In this document: positions 46,790-58,617 of the stretch, one piece after another
How the letters are laid out: each line of letters begins with the position of its first letter
Numbering within the stretch: the first letter of the stretch is position 1
Assembly: GCA_946406115.1 (NCBI GenBank)
Contig: OX291544.1
Span: 24,321,521-24,385,520 of the forward strand
Source: Apoda limacodes
Lineage: Eukaryota > Arthropoda > Insecta > Lepidoptera > Limacodidae
Direction of reading: 5' to 3'
Length of the DNA stretch: 64,000 nt
Position numbers and translations under genes: made by a program
Notes under the pieces: model-generated
Told to the model about the DNA's origin: nothing
The model's input: the letters and a program-made list of their open reading frames with translations, nothing else
Databases searched by the model: none

Positions 46790-46945
46790 GTACAAATACA
46801 TATCTAGATGCATTTTTTTTTTGTAAATACATACATATTAATAGATATATGCATAGAAAACACCCAGTCTCAAGACAAGCACAAAACATTTGTCTTGTGC
46901 GGAAATCAAACCCGCTCCCCTCGCTTTAGGAGTATCAAATGTTTT
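46790..46945 (-). repeat. tRNA-derived SINE, 5'-truncated
   Basis: On the minus strand: 'gagcgggtttgatttccgca' (B-box region), 'ttttctatgcatatatc', 'tatgtatttacaaaaaaa' and 'tatttgtacc'. The same order occurs in 54862-55045, where the A box is also present. Here the head is lost. Confidence 0.6.
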
Positions 46946-46965
46946 ATTTACTTTTATAATAAAAC

Positions 46966-47133
46966 TAGCTTTTTCTTGCGGTTTCCCCCGCCCTAAATTC
47001 GGTTATCGGTATAATTTCTACGGCAACTCGTCAATCAAAGAAAAAAAAACAAGTCACACTATACGTTTTCAAGTAGCCTTTATCCTTTCTCGAAAATCAA
47101 ACTATCTCCATGCCAAATTTTATCTACCGCGGT
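46966..47133 (-). repeat. Helitron-like 3' part, reversed
   Basis: 'ctagctttttcttgcgg', 'cccgccctaaattcggttat' and later 'actatctccatgccaaattt' are reversed Lep1-like sequence. It stops where the TTAA MITE begins. Confidence 0.55.
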
Positions 47134-47505
47134 TTAAGAGGATACACTTCGCGGCTTCATACAAACGAATTTTTCACTTATTTTTGACACTTGCTGATCA
47201 AACACTACGAAAATTTGAAGACATGTTCTAGTTATAAATATCTAGGTCTGCAGTGTGCCAGTTTTCTATCAAATTTTATAGTTCAAAAGTTAAACAGGAT
47301 TCTAGTTTTTCACACAAATCGTTATAAAAATATTTCTAGTTAATAAAACGTTTTACAAGATTTTGGAAAAACCAAAGACCTAGGTATTCGGCTTGGGATT
47401 ATGACTAAGATATTTCACAGTGATTGATAAGTAAATGTCAAAAACAAATGAGAAATTCGTTTGTATGAAGCCCGCTGCGAGGCGCCGCGAAGTGTATCCT
47501 CTTAA
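47134..47505. mobile_element. TTAA-flanked MITE, copy 2
   Basis: The element 47138-47501 lies between TTAA at 47134-47137 and 47502-47505. Ends 'gaggatacacttcgcgg' and 'ccgcgaagtgtatcctc' pair perfectly over the first 17 bp, and 'cttcatacaaacgaat' pairs further in. The best-preserved termini of the three copies. Confidence 0.8.
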
Positions 47506-47649
47506 GCGTGAAGAGGTAACAGATAGACAGAGAGACAGTTACTTTCGCATTCATAAAATTAGTATGAATGCAATCTATATTTGTGCCAAGTAGAAAGATT
47601 GATATACTGCAAAGATCCAGTTCCATTTTGTGCTCAAAGGTTATAATAT

Positions 47650-47705
47650 TTTTTGTTCTAACACTCAAAGAGTCCAGGCATAACCTGGATCGAACCAGTA
47701 GCTGT
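47650..47705 (-). repeat. tRNA-derived SINE fragment
   Basis: The minus strand 'ctactggttcgatccaggtt' contains a consensus-like B box (GGTTCGATCC), followed by 'atgcctggactctttgag'. Only this part remains. Confidence 0.45.
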
Positions 47706-48012
47706 TAAATATAAATAAATGTCACAATATGGTAAAAAATCCCAGCAAACAAATGTCAAATTATATTTCTTCACGCTGCTAAATAAATTTTATAGGATGT
47801 TTATTTCAAATATTTTATTAATCCTAAACAAATGTAATCTTCACGTTACGCGCGAGGGGATATGTAAATGCAGGCTTATCGCCAAGTCCCGGCGTGCATT
47901 ATGAATGAAGACCCAGCAACGCGACGCCTTAATCCAGGCCAAGTTGCAATACAAGACAATGTGGACATGAATTACTTAAAAAACCATTAAAATCTCGACT
48001 CTGTTGACTTCA

Positions 48013-48336
48013 TCCATACTAATAATATAAATCTAAAAGTGATTTTGTTTATCCCTTTTTTCCCGTCAAAACAGAGCATCTAATTAACCTGAAATTTGGA
48101 ACAAGGATAATTGAAGAGACTTCTTTTTATCTCGGAATTAATATAGCTATAAAAAAAACCGCAGGAATAATTATAACCGAATTCCACGTGGACAAAACAA
48201 CTACACCTATACAAGTAGCTTGCTAAAGCAATAATCATAAGTATAAGATATTATACACAGATCCTTAAGAATTTACCTTAGGAATCCCACTCGAATAATC
48301 AAATTTAGAGCGGGTGTAGCTGCGGGGAAAAGCTAG
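48013..48336 (+). mobile_element. Non-autonomous Helitron, diverged subfamily
   Basis: It starts 'tccatactaataatata' and ends 'gagcgggtgtagctgcgg', 'ggaaaagctag'. The interior ('gagcatctaattaacctgaa') differs from 46422-46714, so a separate subfamily. Confidence 0.6.
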
Positions 48337-48428
48337 ATATAAATATTTATTTGTACATAAAGTAACATAAAGTTGTCTGCAATTGATAACTTACACAACT
48401 TTGGTACTGTGGCTGTCGGTAGTTTGTC

Positions 48429-49335
48429 TTTTTTTTTTTTTTTTTTTATACCACTAAGGTGGCAAACAAGCTTACGGCCCGCCTGATGGTAAGCGGTCAC
48501 CGTAGCCTATGGACGCTTGCAACACCAGGGAGGAGTATCACTTGCGCGTTGCCGACCCTTCAGAAATCTTATAACTTCTTTCTTGAAGAACACTATACTG
48601 TAGTCCTTGCAGAAAACCTTGTCAGGGAGCTCATTCCACAACTTAAGCGGGAGGAAGTTCCTCTGAAACTGCACTGTACGCGACCATTTAGGTTCTAAAG
48701 TGTGAGAATGAATTCCCTGCCGATGGCGAGCGGTGCGATGGTAGAAAGTAGCCGTGGGCATCATTTCGAACAATTCCTCAGAACACAACCCATTGTACAA
48801 GCGGTAGAACACACACAGCGAGGCAAAGGCTCTCCTCAGACTTAAGGGCTCGATACCGCAAGTGAGTTTGGAATCGTCGACAATTCTCACAGCCCGTCGT
48901 TGAACCGAGTCAAAAGGGCCAAGCCAGGTGCACCTGCCCAGAGATGGCAGCAGTACTCCATATAGGGCCGAACTTGCGACTTGTAAAGTAACAACCTTTG
49001 CCCCGACGTGAAGCACTGCTTCGCTCTGTTGAGTACACCAAGTTTTTTGGACGCCAGCTTCACCTTATCTTGTAAATGGTCTCGGAACTGAACATCGCTG
49101 GAGATGTCGACACCAAGGATCCCAATGCTCTTGGAGATGGAGAGAGGAGTGTTCTGGAATTGTGGGCTTACCGTGAATGGAGTTTTCTTAGCGGTGAATG
49201 CTTGTGTCTTTGTGTCTTTGTAGGGTTGAATCGGACCAAGTTTACCCGTCCCCAGTCAGAGACCTGGGACAGTGTGGTCTCGATTTGAGACACAAGTTCT
49301 CCGCGGTTTTCCTCCACAAAGTCTCTCTAAGGCTA
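48429..49335 (-). pseudogene. Jockey-type LINE, C-terminal third with poly(A)
   Basis: A T-run at 48429-48447 marks the poly(A) of a minus-sense insertion, followed by the 3' UTR ('ccactaaggtggcaaacaag') and ORF2 C-terminal coding. The frame 49016-48507 reads LGPFDSVQRRAVRIVDDSKL, then FASLCVFYRLYNG and LKLWNELPDKVF. Upstream, frames from 49330 give FQNTPLSISKSIGILGVDIS and LASKKLGVLNR-like text with shifts. RT catalytic motifs are absent (5' truncation). Confidence 0.85.
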
Positions 49336-50529
49336 AGAGCGGTGCTAGCATTACATTTTCCATCTTCCTCGCACCTATATTAAATTGATTGAGGTTGGCA
49401 AAAAATGTAAACCGCCATCTTTTGGCCGCAGTGATTTTAAAATGACGTCACTTATATCATATATTGTTCTCATTTGATTCCCATATTAAGAAGGCTGACA
49501 GAAAAATACATCATTCACGGCGGCCATTTTGAAAAAATCCAAATATTGAGCATTGTATTGACACCAAAACTAAACTGAATATGCAAAATTTCAGCTAAAT
49601 CGGTTACAGAAAACTGGTTCTATATTAAACTTTTCATCGTGGATTTGCCCTTAAAAAAACAAACATTGCAAATAAAATAAAGGGCCTGTATTTAGCAAAT
49701 TTGGCAATCGTGTCACACTAACAACAGAATAGAAAATATATTTTTTAACAATTAATAATCAGAGACAGCATAAAAGCAAATGCATAGCAAAAATCATGCC
49801 CAAAAGCTTTTATAAACAGCAATGGATTGTAAGCACCTGTTAACAGTGAAAGGGAATTCCACAATTGTAAGCATATTAATCACATACCCACTGTTTAAGG
49901 CAATGTAAACTCACATTTTGTCAACACTTAAAACAAAGCTGAATATATCATCGCGAGGTTTGCGGCCGAGGCGAGACGTCACATGAATTCAGTTTCAAAA
50001 TTTGCGTAGTCTAATATTTCATACTTTTCAGGAGGACAACAATGGCTCAAACCCTGAAAATCTGAAAAACAAGATTAAAGAATCTGAGAAAAGGCATTTT
50101 TTGGTAATAATGATGTTTAATATTTAATATTTATTTTTAGTATAATATTACTTTATTATATGTATTTGAATCCCAGTGAGTTAAGATGTAGCTGCACTAC
50201 TAACGCGCGCTCAGTTACATATCGCGTGATCTATATTTTACTTTCTGTTACATGGTACTGCCTCTTACCACAGATAAACTCTTAGTTTTGTTTATACAAA
50301 TTTATATATTTTACAGATTTACAATGATTCCAAAAACAAAAAAGAAATTATAGTCTCCACGGTGTTTTCAACCAACAAACGGTCATTGCTTATATGTATA
50401 TAAACTAATTACGGATATCATTTTTTTGGTAAGCTTATTTAGTATCAAGCGTTGGTCAAAAGCAAAACATCTATATTGACTGATTATTACCTACTTAGGT
50501 ATCAACCTAGACACAAAGCTTTAACGGGT
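49336..50529. other. Mixed non-coding stretch
   Basis: 49390-49640 has 'aaaccgccatcttttggccg' and 'cggcggccattttgaaaa', 'aaaatttcagctaaatcgg', phrases of a dispersed repeat I cannot name. The rest shows nothing. Confidence 0.4.
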
Positions 50530-50805
50530 CCCATATATTGCAAGATTAGCGAATAGACTTAGTTCTGCAGCATTTGCGGTTAGAAAGATTTGTCAAGTTA
50601 GGACGAAGATACTGCCCGGATAGTATACTTCAGCTTAATGTAACTAAGAGTATGATGCGATACGGTATTTTGCTATGGGACACGCAGCTGATATTCAAAC
50701 AATCTTTGTGCTGCAGAAGAGGGCTGTTCGAGCAATTTACAATCTATCTCATGGAGTGTCCTTTAAGAGATAAATTTTCAGAAATCACGTTCTTAACCTA
50801 AAAGT
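50530..50805 (+). pseudogene. LINE RT C-terminal fragment
   Basis: Plus frames read IARLANRLSSAAFAVRKICQ, then after a shift MRYGILLWDTQ and, in a further frame, FVLQKRAVRAIYNLSHGVSF. These are usual in the C-terminal domain of Jockey-like RT proteins. Frames are broken at least twice. It ends 10 bp before a Helitron. Confidence 0.7.
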
Positions 50806-50814
50806 CACAGTATA

Positions 50815-51132
50815 TCCTACTAATATTATAAATGTGAAGGTTTGTAAAAATGTCTAGATGGATGTTTGTTACTCAATAACGCTTCAGCCACTGGACGGAT
50901 CGGTATGAAACTTGGCACACCTATAGACTAGGTCCTGGAATCCTTATATACTTTTTATCCCGAAAAAATCAAAAGTTCCCGCGGTAATAACTATAACCGA
51001 GCTTGAACGAACTATAGCTATAGTTACAGCTTGCTATAGCAAACGTCATTAGTATAAAAATTAATGAGTAAATTAAGGAGCTCCACGCCGATAACCAAAT
51101 TTAGGGTGGGCGGAGCCGCTGGCAAAATCTAG
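50815..51132 (+). mobile_element. Non-autonomous Helitron (Lep1-like), full length
   Basis: It starts 'tcctactaatattataaatg' and ends 'tgggcggagccgctggc', 'aaaatctag|t'. About 318 bp. It is the reference copy for the family in this window because both ends are clear. Confidence 0.72.
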
Positions 51133-51287
51133 TATTAGGTAATTTAATTTATGTTCATCAAAACATTGATTGTTAGAAAAGAATTGCAATATTTATAATG
51201 GTTATACTCAAAATAGACTCAAACTTGCTCCGATCCACACAAGGTTTAAGAAATAGAATAGAATAGAATATACTTTTATTGTACACC

Positions 51288-51699
51288 AAAAAATTTAAAA
51301 CTAAACATTCATACAATCTTATATATTATAGTAAAACTAGGCGGCCTTATCGCTATAAAGCGATCTCTTACAGGCAACCTTAAGTTACAAGTAATGAAAA
51401 AGGAGCAAGATAAGTAGGTGTCACAGGAGGAGAAAGTTACAAAGAGAAAATAATACTAAATACTTATATAATTGTAACTATATGTATGTTCATGTCTTTA
51501 TTTATTTTATACAATTATATAAGTATTTAGTATGATTTTCTCTTTGTAACTTTCTCCTCCTGTGACACCTACTTATCTTGCTCCTTTTTCATTACTTGTA
51601 ACTTAAGGTTGCCTGTAAGAGATCGCTTTATAGCGATAAGGCCGCCTAGTTGTACTATAATATATAAGATTGTATGAATGTTTAGTTTTAAATTTTTTA
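51288..51699. repeat. 190-bp inverted duplication, 33-bp loop
   Basis: The left arm 51288-51476 and right arm 51510-51699 are reverse complements with about two mismatches. They contain 'tacaggcaaccttaagttac' and 'aggcggccttatcgctataa'. The arm next to the tail is the sense LINE 3' UTR; the other is antisense. Confidence 0.92.
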
Positions 51700-51768
51700 T
51701 ATATATATATCTAAGTATTATTGTAAGGATATTCAAATTATACCCAAGTATTAATAACAAGACAGAAT

Positions 51769-52490
51769 TTATAAATTGAAGTTAAGATAGTGGATTTTAA
51801 CCAGATTTTTAAAAGTGTCAGCGGATTGTGAGCGCCTGATAGATAAAGGTAGAGAGTTCCATAATTTTATTGCACAAACAGTAGACGAAGAACTATAAAA
51901 ATTGGTACTATGACTGGGTATTTTTAATATGAGGTTAGTAGAGGAGCGGAGAGTTAGAGTAGAAGAGCTAATAAACTGAAATCGCTCCTTTAGGTAGATT
52001 GGGGTTAATGGATTGAATAGCACGATGTATAAAAGACTTAAAAAATGAGCATTCCGGCGAAAGCGGATTGGGAGCCACTTCAGTTCAGTGCGAAATTTAG
52101 AAATGTGGTCATATTTGCAGAGTCCAAATATAAACCGAATACAAAGATTTTGAAGCCTCTCAAGTTTGTCAAGTTGCTCCTCTGTAAGATTATTTTCTGT
52201 GGCACAGCAAGCGTCAGCATTATCGAGGATAGGAAGAAGCAAAGATTGTGCAAGCAAAATTTTAGTGGGGACGTCGTAGGAATCTAACTAAGGCAAAAAA
52301 AATCGGCTAATTTCTTTTACTTGTGGAATCCAAGTCAAATTATTGTCTAATAAGACTCCAAGATTTTTAACTGTGTCGCTGTATGAAATTGGAATTCCAT
52401 TAATTTCAATTTGTGGCAAGTAATTCCTGTTAACCCTGGACGTAAGTTTTGGACTACCAATAATTATGGCTTGTGATTTTAAGTATGGAG
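51769..52490 (-). pseudogene. LINE RT C-terminal ORF2 fragment
   Basis: The minus strand reads KSQAIIIGSPKLTSRVNRNY, SDTVKNLGVLLDNNLTWIPQ (the end of the RT palm/thumb) and then a stop near 52290. After this LAQSLLLPILDNADACCATE, LERLQNLCIRFIFGLCKYDH, ELKWLPIRFRRNAHFLSLLY and KLWNSLPLSIRRSQSADTF run to the natural end at 51769. About 25-30 residues expected between EISR and LLAQSL are missing. No catalytic motif; 5'-truncated Jockey/CR1-like copy. Confidence 0.85.
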
Positions 52491-52528
52491 AGCTACTCTA
52501 AAATTTTTTTTAGAGTAGCTCTCCATAC
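52483..52528. repeat. Perfect 21-bp hairpin at the LINE 5' junction
   Basis: 'gtatggagagctactctaaa' at the left is exactly mirrored at 52508-52528 with a loop of four T. The left arm belongs to the LINE coding end; the right arm is an inverted copy of it. Confidence 0.93.
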
Positions 52529-52779
52529 GTCCGACGAAAAAAGAGTAAAGAAGAAGAGGGATAATTTTTTTTTACGGTACCCATCCAATAATACCCCGCG
52601 TAATTCATGTGCATTGGAATTCCAAGGATTCTAAGAAACTTTTTCTCTAAAATTTATATTTTGCCAGTCTAACTTTTAAACCCTGTGATATAAAAATAAA
52701 AAAAACAAGATTACAGAACTTTCTTAAAGCTAACAACGTAATAATTACTATATTTTTAAGATGAAGATATCCGCAAAAC

Positions 52780-53540
52780 CTCTCAGTCTACGGAACCCTT
52801 ACTTAATACATGTACCACACGCACTTGGTCGGCTTTTTCATAGTTACTATGTGAACTTTAAATTCAGCATAGGGTTTGACTTTTCTAAATCGTTTACTTA
52901 TCAATAATTTTTTGTACGTTTAGTACAAATTCACTTTTCGTGTAAGATTCTTATCGTCTCAACAAAGATAAAAAACAGATGTAACACATGGTAAGAGAAA
53001 AAGGGAAAGTTTTGTAAAAGGTTATGAAATGTCTGGAATACTCGATTTATAGCTATTGATACCTTTTTTTATACGTAGGTATATTAAAACTTGAAAAATA
53101 TAGATTTTTTTACTGCCTCCCTGATTTTGGGGTTATGGTATTTTAACATTCAGAATACGACGTACTATTTTTATTTTTTACTAACTGACGAACGTTGTTT
53201 CTCCATGAAGGGTCGTAAGAAAGTTCAGTAATTTTCCCCGGCGTGTGCACAACAATTTACCAAAATTTCAATCCAATCGATTCAGCCTTAGTACATGAGT
53301 CCGAGTCGCACTTGGCCAGTTTTTTCTTTCTCAGAAGCCTTCCCCAGCGTGTGCACAACAACTTATCAAAATTTAATTACATTCGGTTTACCATTAGTGC
53401 GCGAGTTCGATTTGCACTTGACCCTTTTTTTACCCTTGACATTTAAACTGCTCTAACAATAACAAACACAACAAAAAAGAATTATCCAAATCGGTCCAGC
53501 CGTTCTCGAGTTGATTTTTATATATGTATATATAGATATT
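52780..53540. repeat. Scraps of dispersed repeats, partly duplicated
   Basis: 52785-52840 is a short 'acggaaccctt...cgcacttggtcggc' piece. 53234-53320 and 53338-53425 are direct repeats ('ggcgtgtgcacaacaattta' versus 'agcgtgtgcacaacaactta', each followed by a '...cgcacttg(g/a)cc' phrase). It ends 'aaatcggtccagccgttctc'. Confidence 0.55.
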
Positions 53541-54861
53541 ATCTTCGCGTAGCTGAAATCGACTTCTTTGGGGAGTGTTTGTGAACTAAGAAGAAGCCTT
53601 CAATTTGAGCCGTGTTATAGTCTCCAGAAGCGTACATAGAAGTTTTAAAGTACTTATATACAACAAATCCAACACGCCAAGAGGCCAAAGCACTGTTACC
53701 ACGGCATCAGATCATATGGAAAAGCTATAAGCTTCTGCAATGGACCTCTCTATTTTGCATCAACACATCAACATAATGGCTGACGAAACCTCTGTCCAAC
53801 CCTGACTTAATTTTAATAGTTCGTCAGGAACTGTCAATGGGGGTATATTTTTTTGACCCTGATCTTTTATTTTACCGTTATTATGTTACAGCTGGTGATA
53901 ATAACGTATGGAACATATATAGCCAGCCTAGTCCAAAACAATGCATCAGAAACAGCGTTACGGGTATTGGCTCACCACCTATCACACAGCATTAAAGTGC
54001 TCAGTGAAGAGAGGTTGGTCAGCTACTGGTAACCCCCACTTGGGGATTAAAACCATATCGTTTATACATAAAAATCACACTCTTAAAACCTACACATACG
54101 ATAATACATATACATACATTATTTATTTATTGAATTTGTACAGCGATACAGGTTAATAAATTACATTATTTTTGATAACAATATTGTGTAACCATATATG
54201 AAATTCCTTATGAGCTATGATTCTTTTATTTTAATATTATCATAAGAATACAATTCAAATTTATTTTTCTTTTTTACACGTTTTACCCGTGACATCTTAT
54301 ATAATACTTAATCATACATCTGTGCATATTCCTTCATCTTTGGTTCTCAAATGAAACAAAAGAGAAATTCACTCAATTAAAAAGAAAAAAAAAGAAAGGA
54401 AAAAAGGTCGTTAGATACGTTTTAGAATCTCAAGACATCATTATAACGAGAATGTACACAGAAATGAAAAACATTGTTTATTACGTCTTTAAACATTCGT
54501 TTACTCTGAACTTGAGTTTTCAACAGTTCAACAACAGGAAAGTGAGTTAAAGACTTTCAGATAAAAGAACATGAATTTATTAAATTCCAGTAAATAATAC
54601 CTGCTCTTAAATCTAAGAAATAGTCTTTTTATTTCATTTACTTTAGCTCTTTTTACGCTTGAATAATTTATTAATTGCTAAGCCAAACATTTTGTTTACA
54701 GTTTTGAATTCTTATAGTGTCGCAGTGTCGGTCTGTCAGTATGTCACAGTCAATTCATTTAGTCTTTTACGACTTCAGATGCTATAAATTGATAGTTATA
54801 TCTACAAAAACAATAATTATATTTGCTAGAAAGATTTTGGATAACATTTAAAAAAATTAAA
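53541..54861. other. Non-coding stretch, nothing recognised
   Basis: A 71-codon plus ORF at 53941-54156 has no recognisable content. Confidence 0.4.
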
Positions 54862-55045
54862 GGTACGGGTACAAATACGTTTATATACTTTTTTTGTAAA
54901 TACATACTTACATATTATACATAGAAAACACCAAGTCACAAAAAAAGACAAATGTTCATCCCTTAAATTTTTGACCTGTGCGATAATTGAACCCACGCCC
55001 CTCGATTTTGCAGTCGGTTATTACCCACTGAGCCACGGAGCTGAC
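54862..55045 (-). repeat. tRNA-derived SINE with A and B boxes
   Basis: The minus strand starts 'gctccgtggctcagtgggta' (A box TGGCTCAGTGG), then 'ggcgtgggttcaattatcgc' (B-box-like), then a non-tRNA body 'tttgtgacttggtgttttct' and 'atgtatttacaaaaaaagt'. It is clearly not a working tRNA: the acceptor stem does not pair and the body continues. The second copy is 46790-46945. Confidence 0.75.
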
Positions 55046-55774
55046 AATCTACTTTACATGTAAAGTAGACATTAATTAATTGATTACTCTGTAAAAGAGG
55101 TATTATTTTTTATCGGAAATTTAAAATTATTGCGTAATTTCAGTTTCTCAAATTTATGTTTTGACACCATTTCCTAAAAATATTTTTCTTTTGTATAACA
55201 CCTACTTTTTATGTTTATTTTAAAATAAAAAAGATTCATCGAATTAATTTTGATTCCACTGCATAGATAATAACAATCACATTTTACTTACAAATTTGTT
55301 TCCATAACATCTTTTAAAAAACGGTCAACAAAACACCGAAGCAAAACACGAACACTGGAAACCCAATTCATAAAACGGCAAACGCGCGCACCCAGGCAGC
55401 AGCTGTTGTGTTCATATATTATTTATCCTATACAAATGTAATTCTTTACACATGAAAATATAAACTGTGGAGTATGCGGGTTTTACGCCTTAAGATCTGC
55501 ATTATATATAAACGAGGTCGATAGTTGGGTTCAAGACAAGTCGCAGTGCGGAAAATGCGGGACATGACAATTTCTAAGACATTCCAACGTCAATCTTGAC
55601 ATTAATGTCATTGGTGCCCCTACTCGAAGTGCGTGCAGAGTGGAGTCCACGTAAAAGATTACTACAACCTCAAAATTCGATTCGAGGATCTTTTGAAAAT
55701 ATAGACCTACCTTTGAATCATATCAGAATTAGGGCATAATTTTACCTCGGTGAAAAGGTTGCAACTTTACTGCT
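55046..55774. other. Non-coding stretch, nothing recognised
   Basis: Contains 'gcgcgcacccaggcagcagc' near 55383 but no coherent feature. Confidence 0.4.
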
Positions 55775-56102
55775 GCCATCTCTGGGCCAGAACCGGGTAC
55801 CAGCTTAGCACTTTTAACTGGGTTTAACCACAGAGTATTTTTTTTATATTTAACGACGAGGTGAGAGAATCGTTGACGATCTCATTCACAAGCCGTATCG
55901 AACCCTTAAGTTCTGAGAAAGGAGTTTGCCTCCTTGTGTGTATTTTAACGTTTGTATCGTAGGATGTGTTGTGAGGAGTTGTTCGAAATAATTATACCCA
56001 CGGCTACTTTCTAACTTCACAGCGTCCATAGGCTGCCGTGACTACCTACCATCAGGCGGACCGTTGGCTTGTTTGCCACCTTTGTGGTACAGAAAAAATA
56101 AA
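55775..56102 (+). pseudogene. Jockey-type LINE 3' end, plus sense
   Basis: 'ctgctgccatctctgggcc' to 'gtttgccacctttgtggtac' followed by 'agaaaaaataaaag' is the reverse complement of 48429-48960, with deletions and an A-rich tail. The coding part is degraded beyond translation. Confidence 0.7.
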
Positions 56103-56248
56103 AGCACAGTATTTGTTTAACCTTAATGACGTGAGTCTCGTTAAATAGAGTAATAGCCTTCTTTTGTTACCCTTCTATAGTTGCTTTCAGTTACAATCAA
56201 AGTTGCTTAAAGCTTAAATGCCATTTGGAAGAGAATAAGTAATAGTAC

Positions 56249-56490
56249 GCCCGTATTACACGCAGTGTTTTTCATCACATTTGCGAGTAAATAAATAATA
56301 ATATAAGGTGAATAAATAAATAAACTCACCATATCACAATTAAAATGGCGGATGAGGAGTAGACAAAACAATACCACCATACAAACTCGATAGAATAGGC
56401 GAGTCATTACCGCCCGTGGGTTCTATGAACGCGCACTTTGTTTATAGAAAATAAAATTTACAAAGAAAAAGCCCGTGAGAGTAATTAAGC
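56249..56490. repeat. Dispersed repeat, pair member B
   Basis: Shares 'cacatttgcgagtaaata', 'aataaataaataaactca' and 'ttacaaagaaaaagcccg' with 22574-22935, same orientation, shorter interior. Confidence 0.6.
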
Positions 56491-56982
56491 TCTGAGCACC
56501 TGCTTTACCTGCAAATAATGACACTGGTCACGAATAAGTGTGTTAAAAAATAATAATTTAGAGAATAAATAACAAAATACATGTGTAGACGCGTGCAAAG
56601 GCTAGTCATATAAAATCTCTCAAAAGATGTTGCTGCTCATATTTATTACATATTGCAATCAGAGCTTGTCACTTAATGACTAAATTTTTCATCCTACTTC
56701 CATTGGCATTTAAGTTTTCTCTCGCTGAGACGTGCCGCAAATGAAATTCCACCCAATAACGGTCGGATAGGAATTGGCTCAATACTCAATAACAATTGAC
56801 CGCTGAACATTATTTGCTAAGCCAGTACTCGAGACTCTTATTTAAGAAAGCGATCTATCTTTATTTACGCTCCCTTTTTAACTTCCATTAGATAAATGGG
56901 CCCCATGTCCCTACCTACCAACTAATGCTTTTATTTATTTTTTCATGCATATAACAAAAAAACTGAGTGCTTGTTTGTTTTT
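56491..56982. other. Non-coding stretch, nothing recognised
   Basis: No ORF over 60 codons; no family recognised. Confidence 0.4.
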
Positions 56983-57406
56983 CAGGGTTCCGTACCCAAA
57001 GGGTACTTAGCTATTACTAAGACTCCGCTGTCCGTCCGTCCGTCTGTCACCAGACTGTATCTCATGAACCGTGATAGTTAGACAGTTGAAATTTGCACAG
57101 ACGATGTATTTCTGTTGCCGCTATAACAACAAATACTAAAAAATGGAAAAAAATAAATATTTAATAATCCCATACAACAAACGTGATTTTTTTGCTCGTT
57201 TTTGCTTGATATTGATAACGGCAACAGGTAGACGCTTAAAATAATCACATATTTATTAATACAGTCACTTTAAAAATAAAAATAAAATTAAAATAAAAAA
57301 AAAATTAAAAAAATCCCATACAACAAACGTGATTTATTTGCCGTTTTTACAGATAATGGTAGGGAACCCTTCGTGCGCGAGTCCGACTCGCACTTGGCCG
57401 ATTTTT
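56983..57406 (-). repeat. Dispersed 'ggttccgta' family, reversed copy
   Basis: It begins 'cagggttccgtacccaaagg', contains 'ctgtccgtccgtccgtctg', 'ctcatgaaccgtgatagtta' and 'gttgccgctataacaac'. It ends 'gtgcgcgagtccgactcgca' and 'cttggccgatttt'. This subfamily has the 'acaacaaacgtgattttttt' interior also seen at 14650-14840 and 58700-58735. Confidence 0.7.
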
Positions 57407-57859
57407 ATTCCTTTATTACACAGTTGTATTATAATTTTAGGATTCCTATCCTCTAGCCTTTTTTATTTTGACTCACGACTATTGATGTACCAATTACATC
57501 GATGTACGTATCGAAGATATGACTTTTGTGTTTTTAAATTTCGATTACAGAAGAATTAACTAAATGCTGATTGCAATTATGCAATATTTTAATAGTGTTA
57601 TTGCTAAAATATTACTGAATTTATTGTGTTCCTGCATCAATGTATATGGAACATACCTGTTACTGGAGCCTTTACTTTGACTTATTTACCCGAGTAACCT
57701 TAGTGTGCATTAGTTACATCAAAATAATCCTTTTCTAACGACTCAACACTAACAATGGACAGTGATTTACATCAAAAAAATGAGGTATTGAAAACGGGCA
57801 TCAAATGCATTGAACTAAGGAAAACAGGTTTTTTTGTATTAATTTTTAACCAGATGACA

Positions 57860-58430
57860 CAGGTAGTCCCTAGTTTTAGCGTGCACTTACAGCCAGCACA
57901 TACAGCCCATTATTTATAAGTCGATGCAATCCAAAGCTACGAATTATTGGCTGTACTTACAATATTGACACGTATTGAGATGGTCGGATCTAATAGGATT
58001 CCGTGGAATACGTCGAAAAATAATTCACGTACACGTTATCGGCATATGATGGTGATCTTTGATGGTTATACAATATCAAGCTGTACAAAATTAAGACGGG
58101 TAAATATTGTACAGCTGAAAGATAAAATAGTAGGTAAAATGTTGAAAAAAAACAAATTTTAATGATTTTTTGTTTATGATACGACACCATAATCGCTTTA
58201 GATTATTGGTTGTACAATATTTGTTTGCACAATATTTGTAGTAACCGATAATCCGTAGCCAGTACAGTGGAACCATAAGTCTTTGTACACGAATTATAGG
58301 GCCGGTCAATATTAGTGATAATATTTATGTACAAGCAATAATGAGGGAAAAGAATTTGCGATCAGTACTGTACACGGATGATATGGGCAGTCATTAATGG
58401 TTGTACAATATAAGGTTAGTCTTTATCGTG
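57860..58430. repeat. Cluster of degenerate 'ttggttgtacaatat' repeats
   Basis: Variants of the motif lie at about 57943, 58061, 58205 and 58396, spaced 118-191 bp. Between them are 'gtaacc/aaccgataatccgtagcc' and a 10-bp inverted pair 'agctgtacaa'/'ttgtacagct' (58080-58115). The units are too diverged to define exactly. No ORF recognised. Confidence 0.4.
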
Positions 58431-58617
58431 GTTAATTATCATTGTTTCTCATGGTGGTGCCAACTGAAACAATGTGTTTTGGTTATAAATCTATAATCAG
58501 AATGGTCCGTGACAGGATTTCACGGATAAAAAATATCGTTTGGAACATAAAAAGCAATTTTTCATGACTGTTGGTTCTTAGCATAGCCATAGAAAACTAG
58601 ATATTTCCTACCCAACT

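Larger units (their letters stand above)
51254..52528 (-). mobile_element. 5'-truncated LINE with inverted 3' UTR duplication
   Basis: The 3' tail on the minus strand is (ATTCT)n, visible as 'aatagaatagaatagaata' at 51252-51270. The coding part is 51769-52490, and the 3' UTR occupies 51288-51768, including the large inverted repeat listed separately. The 5' end coincides with a 21-bp hairpin at 52483-52528. Confidence 0.75.

Noticed and set aside
54985..55045. Functional tRNA gene
   Set aside because: A and B boxes are present but the B box is degenerate, the acceptor stem does not pair, and a non-tRNA SINE body follows without a terminator.
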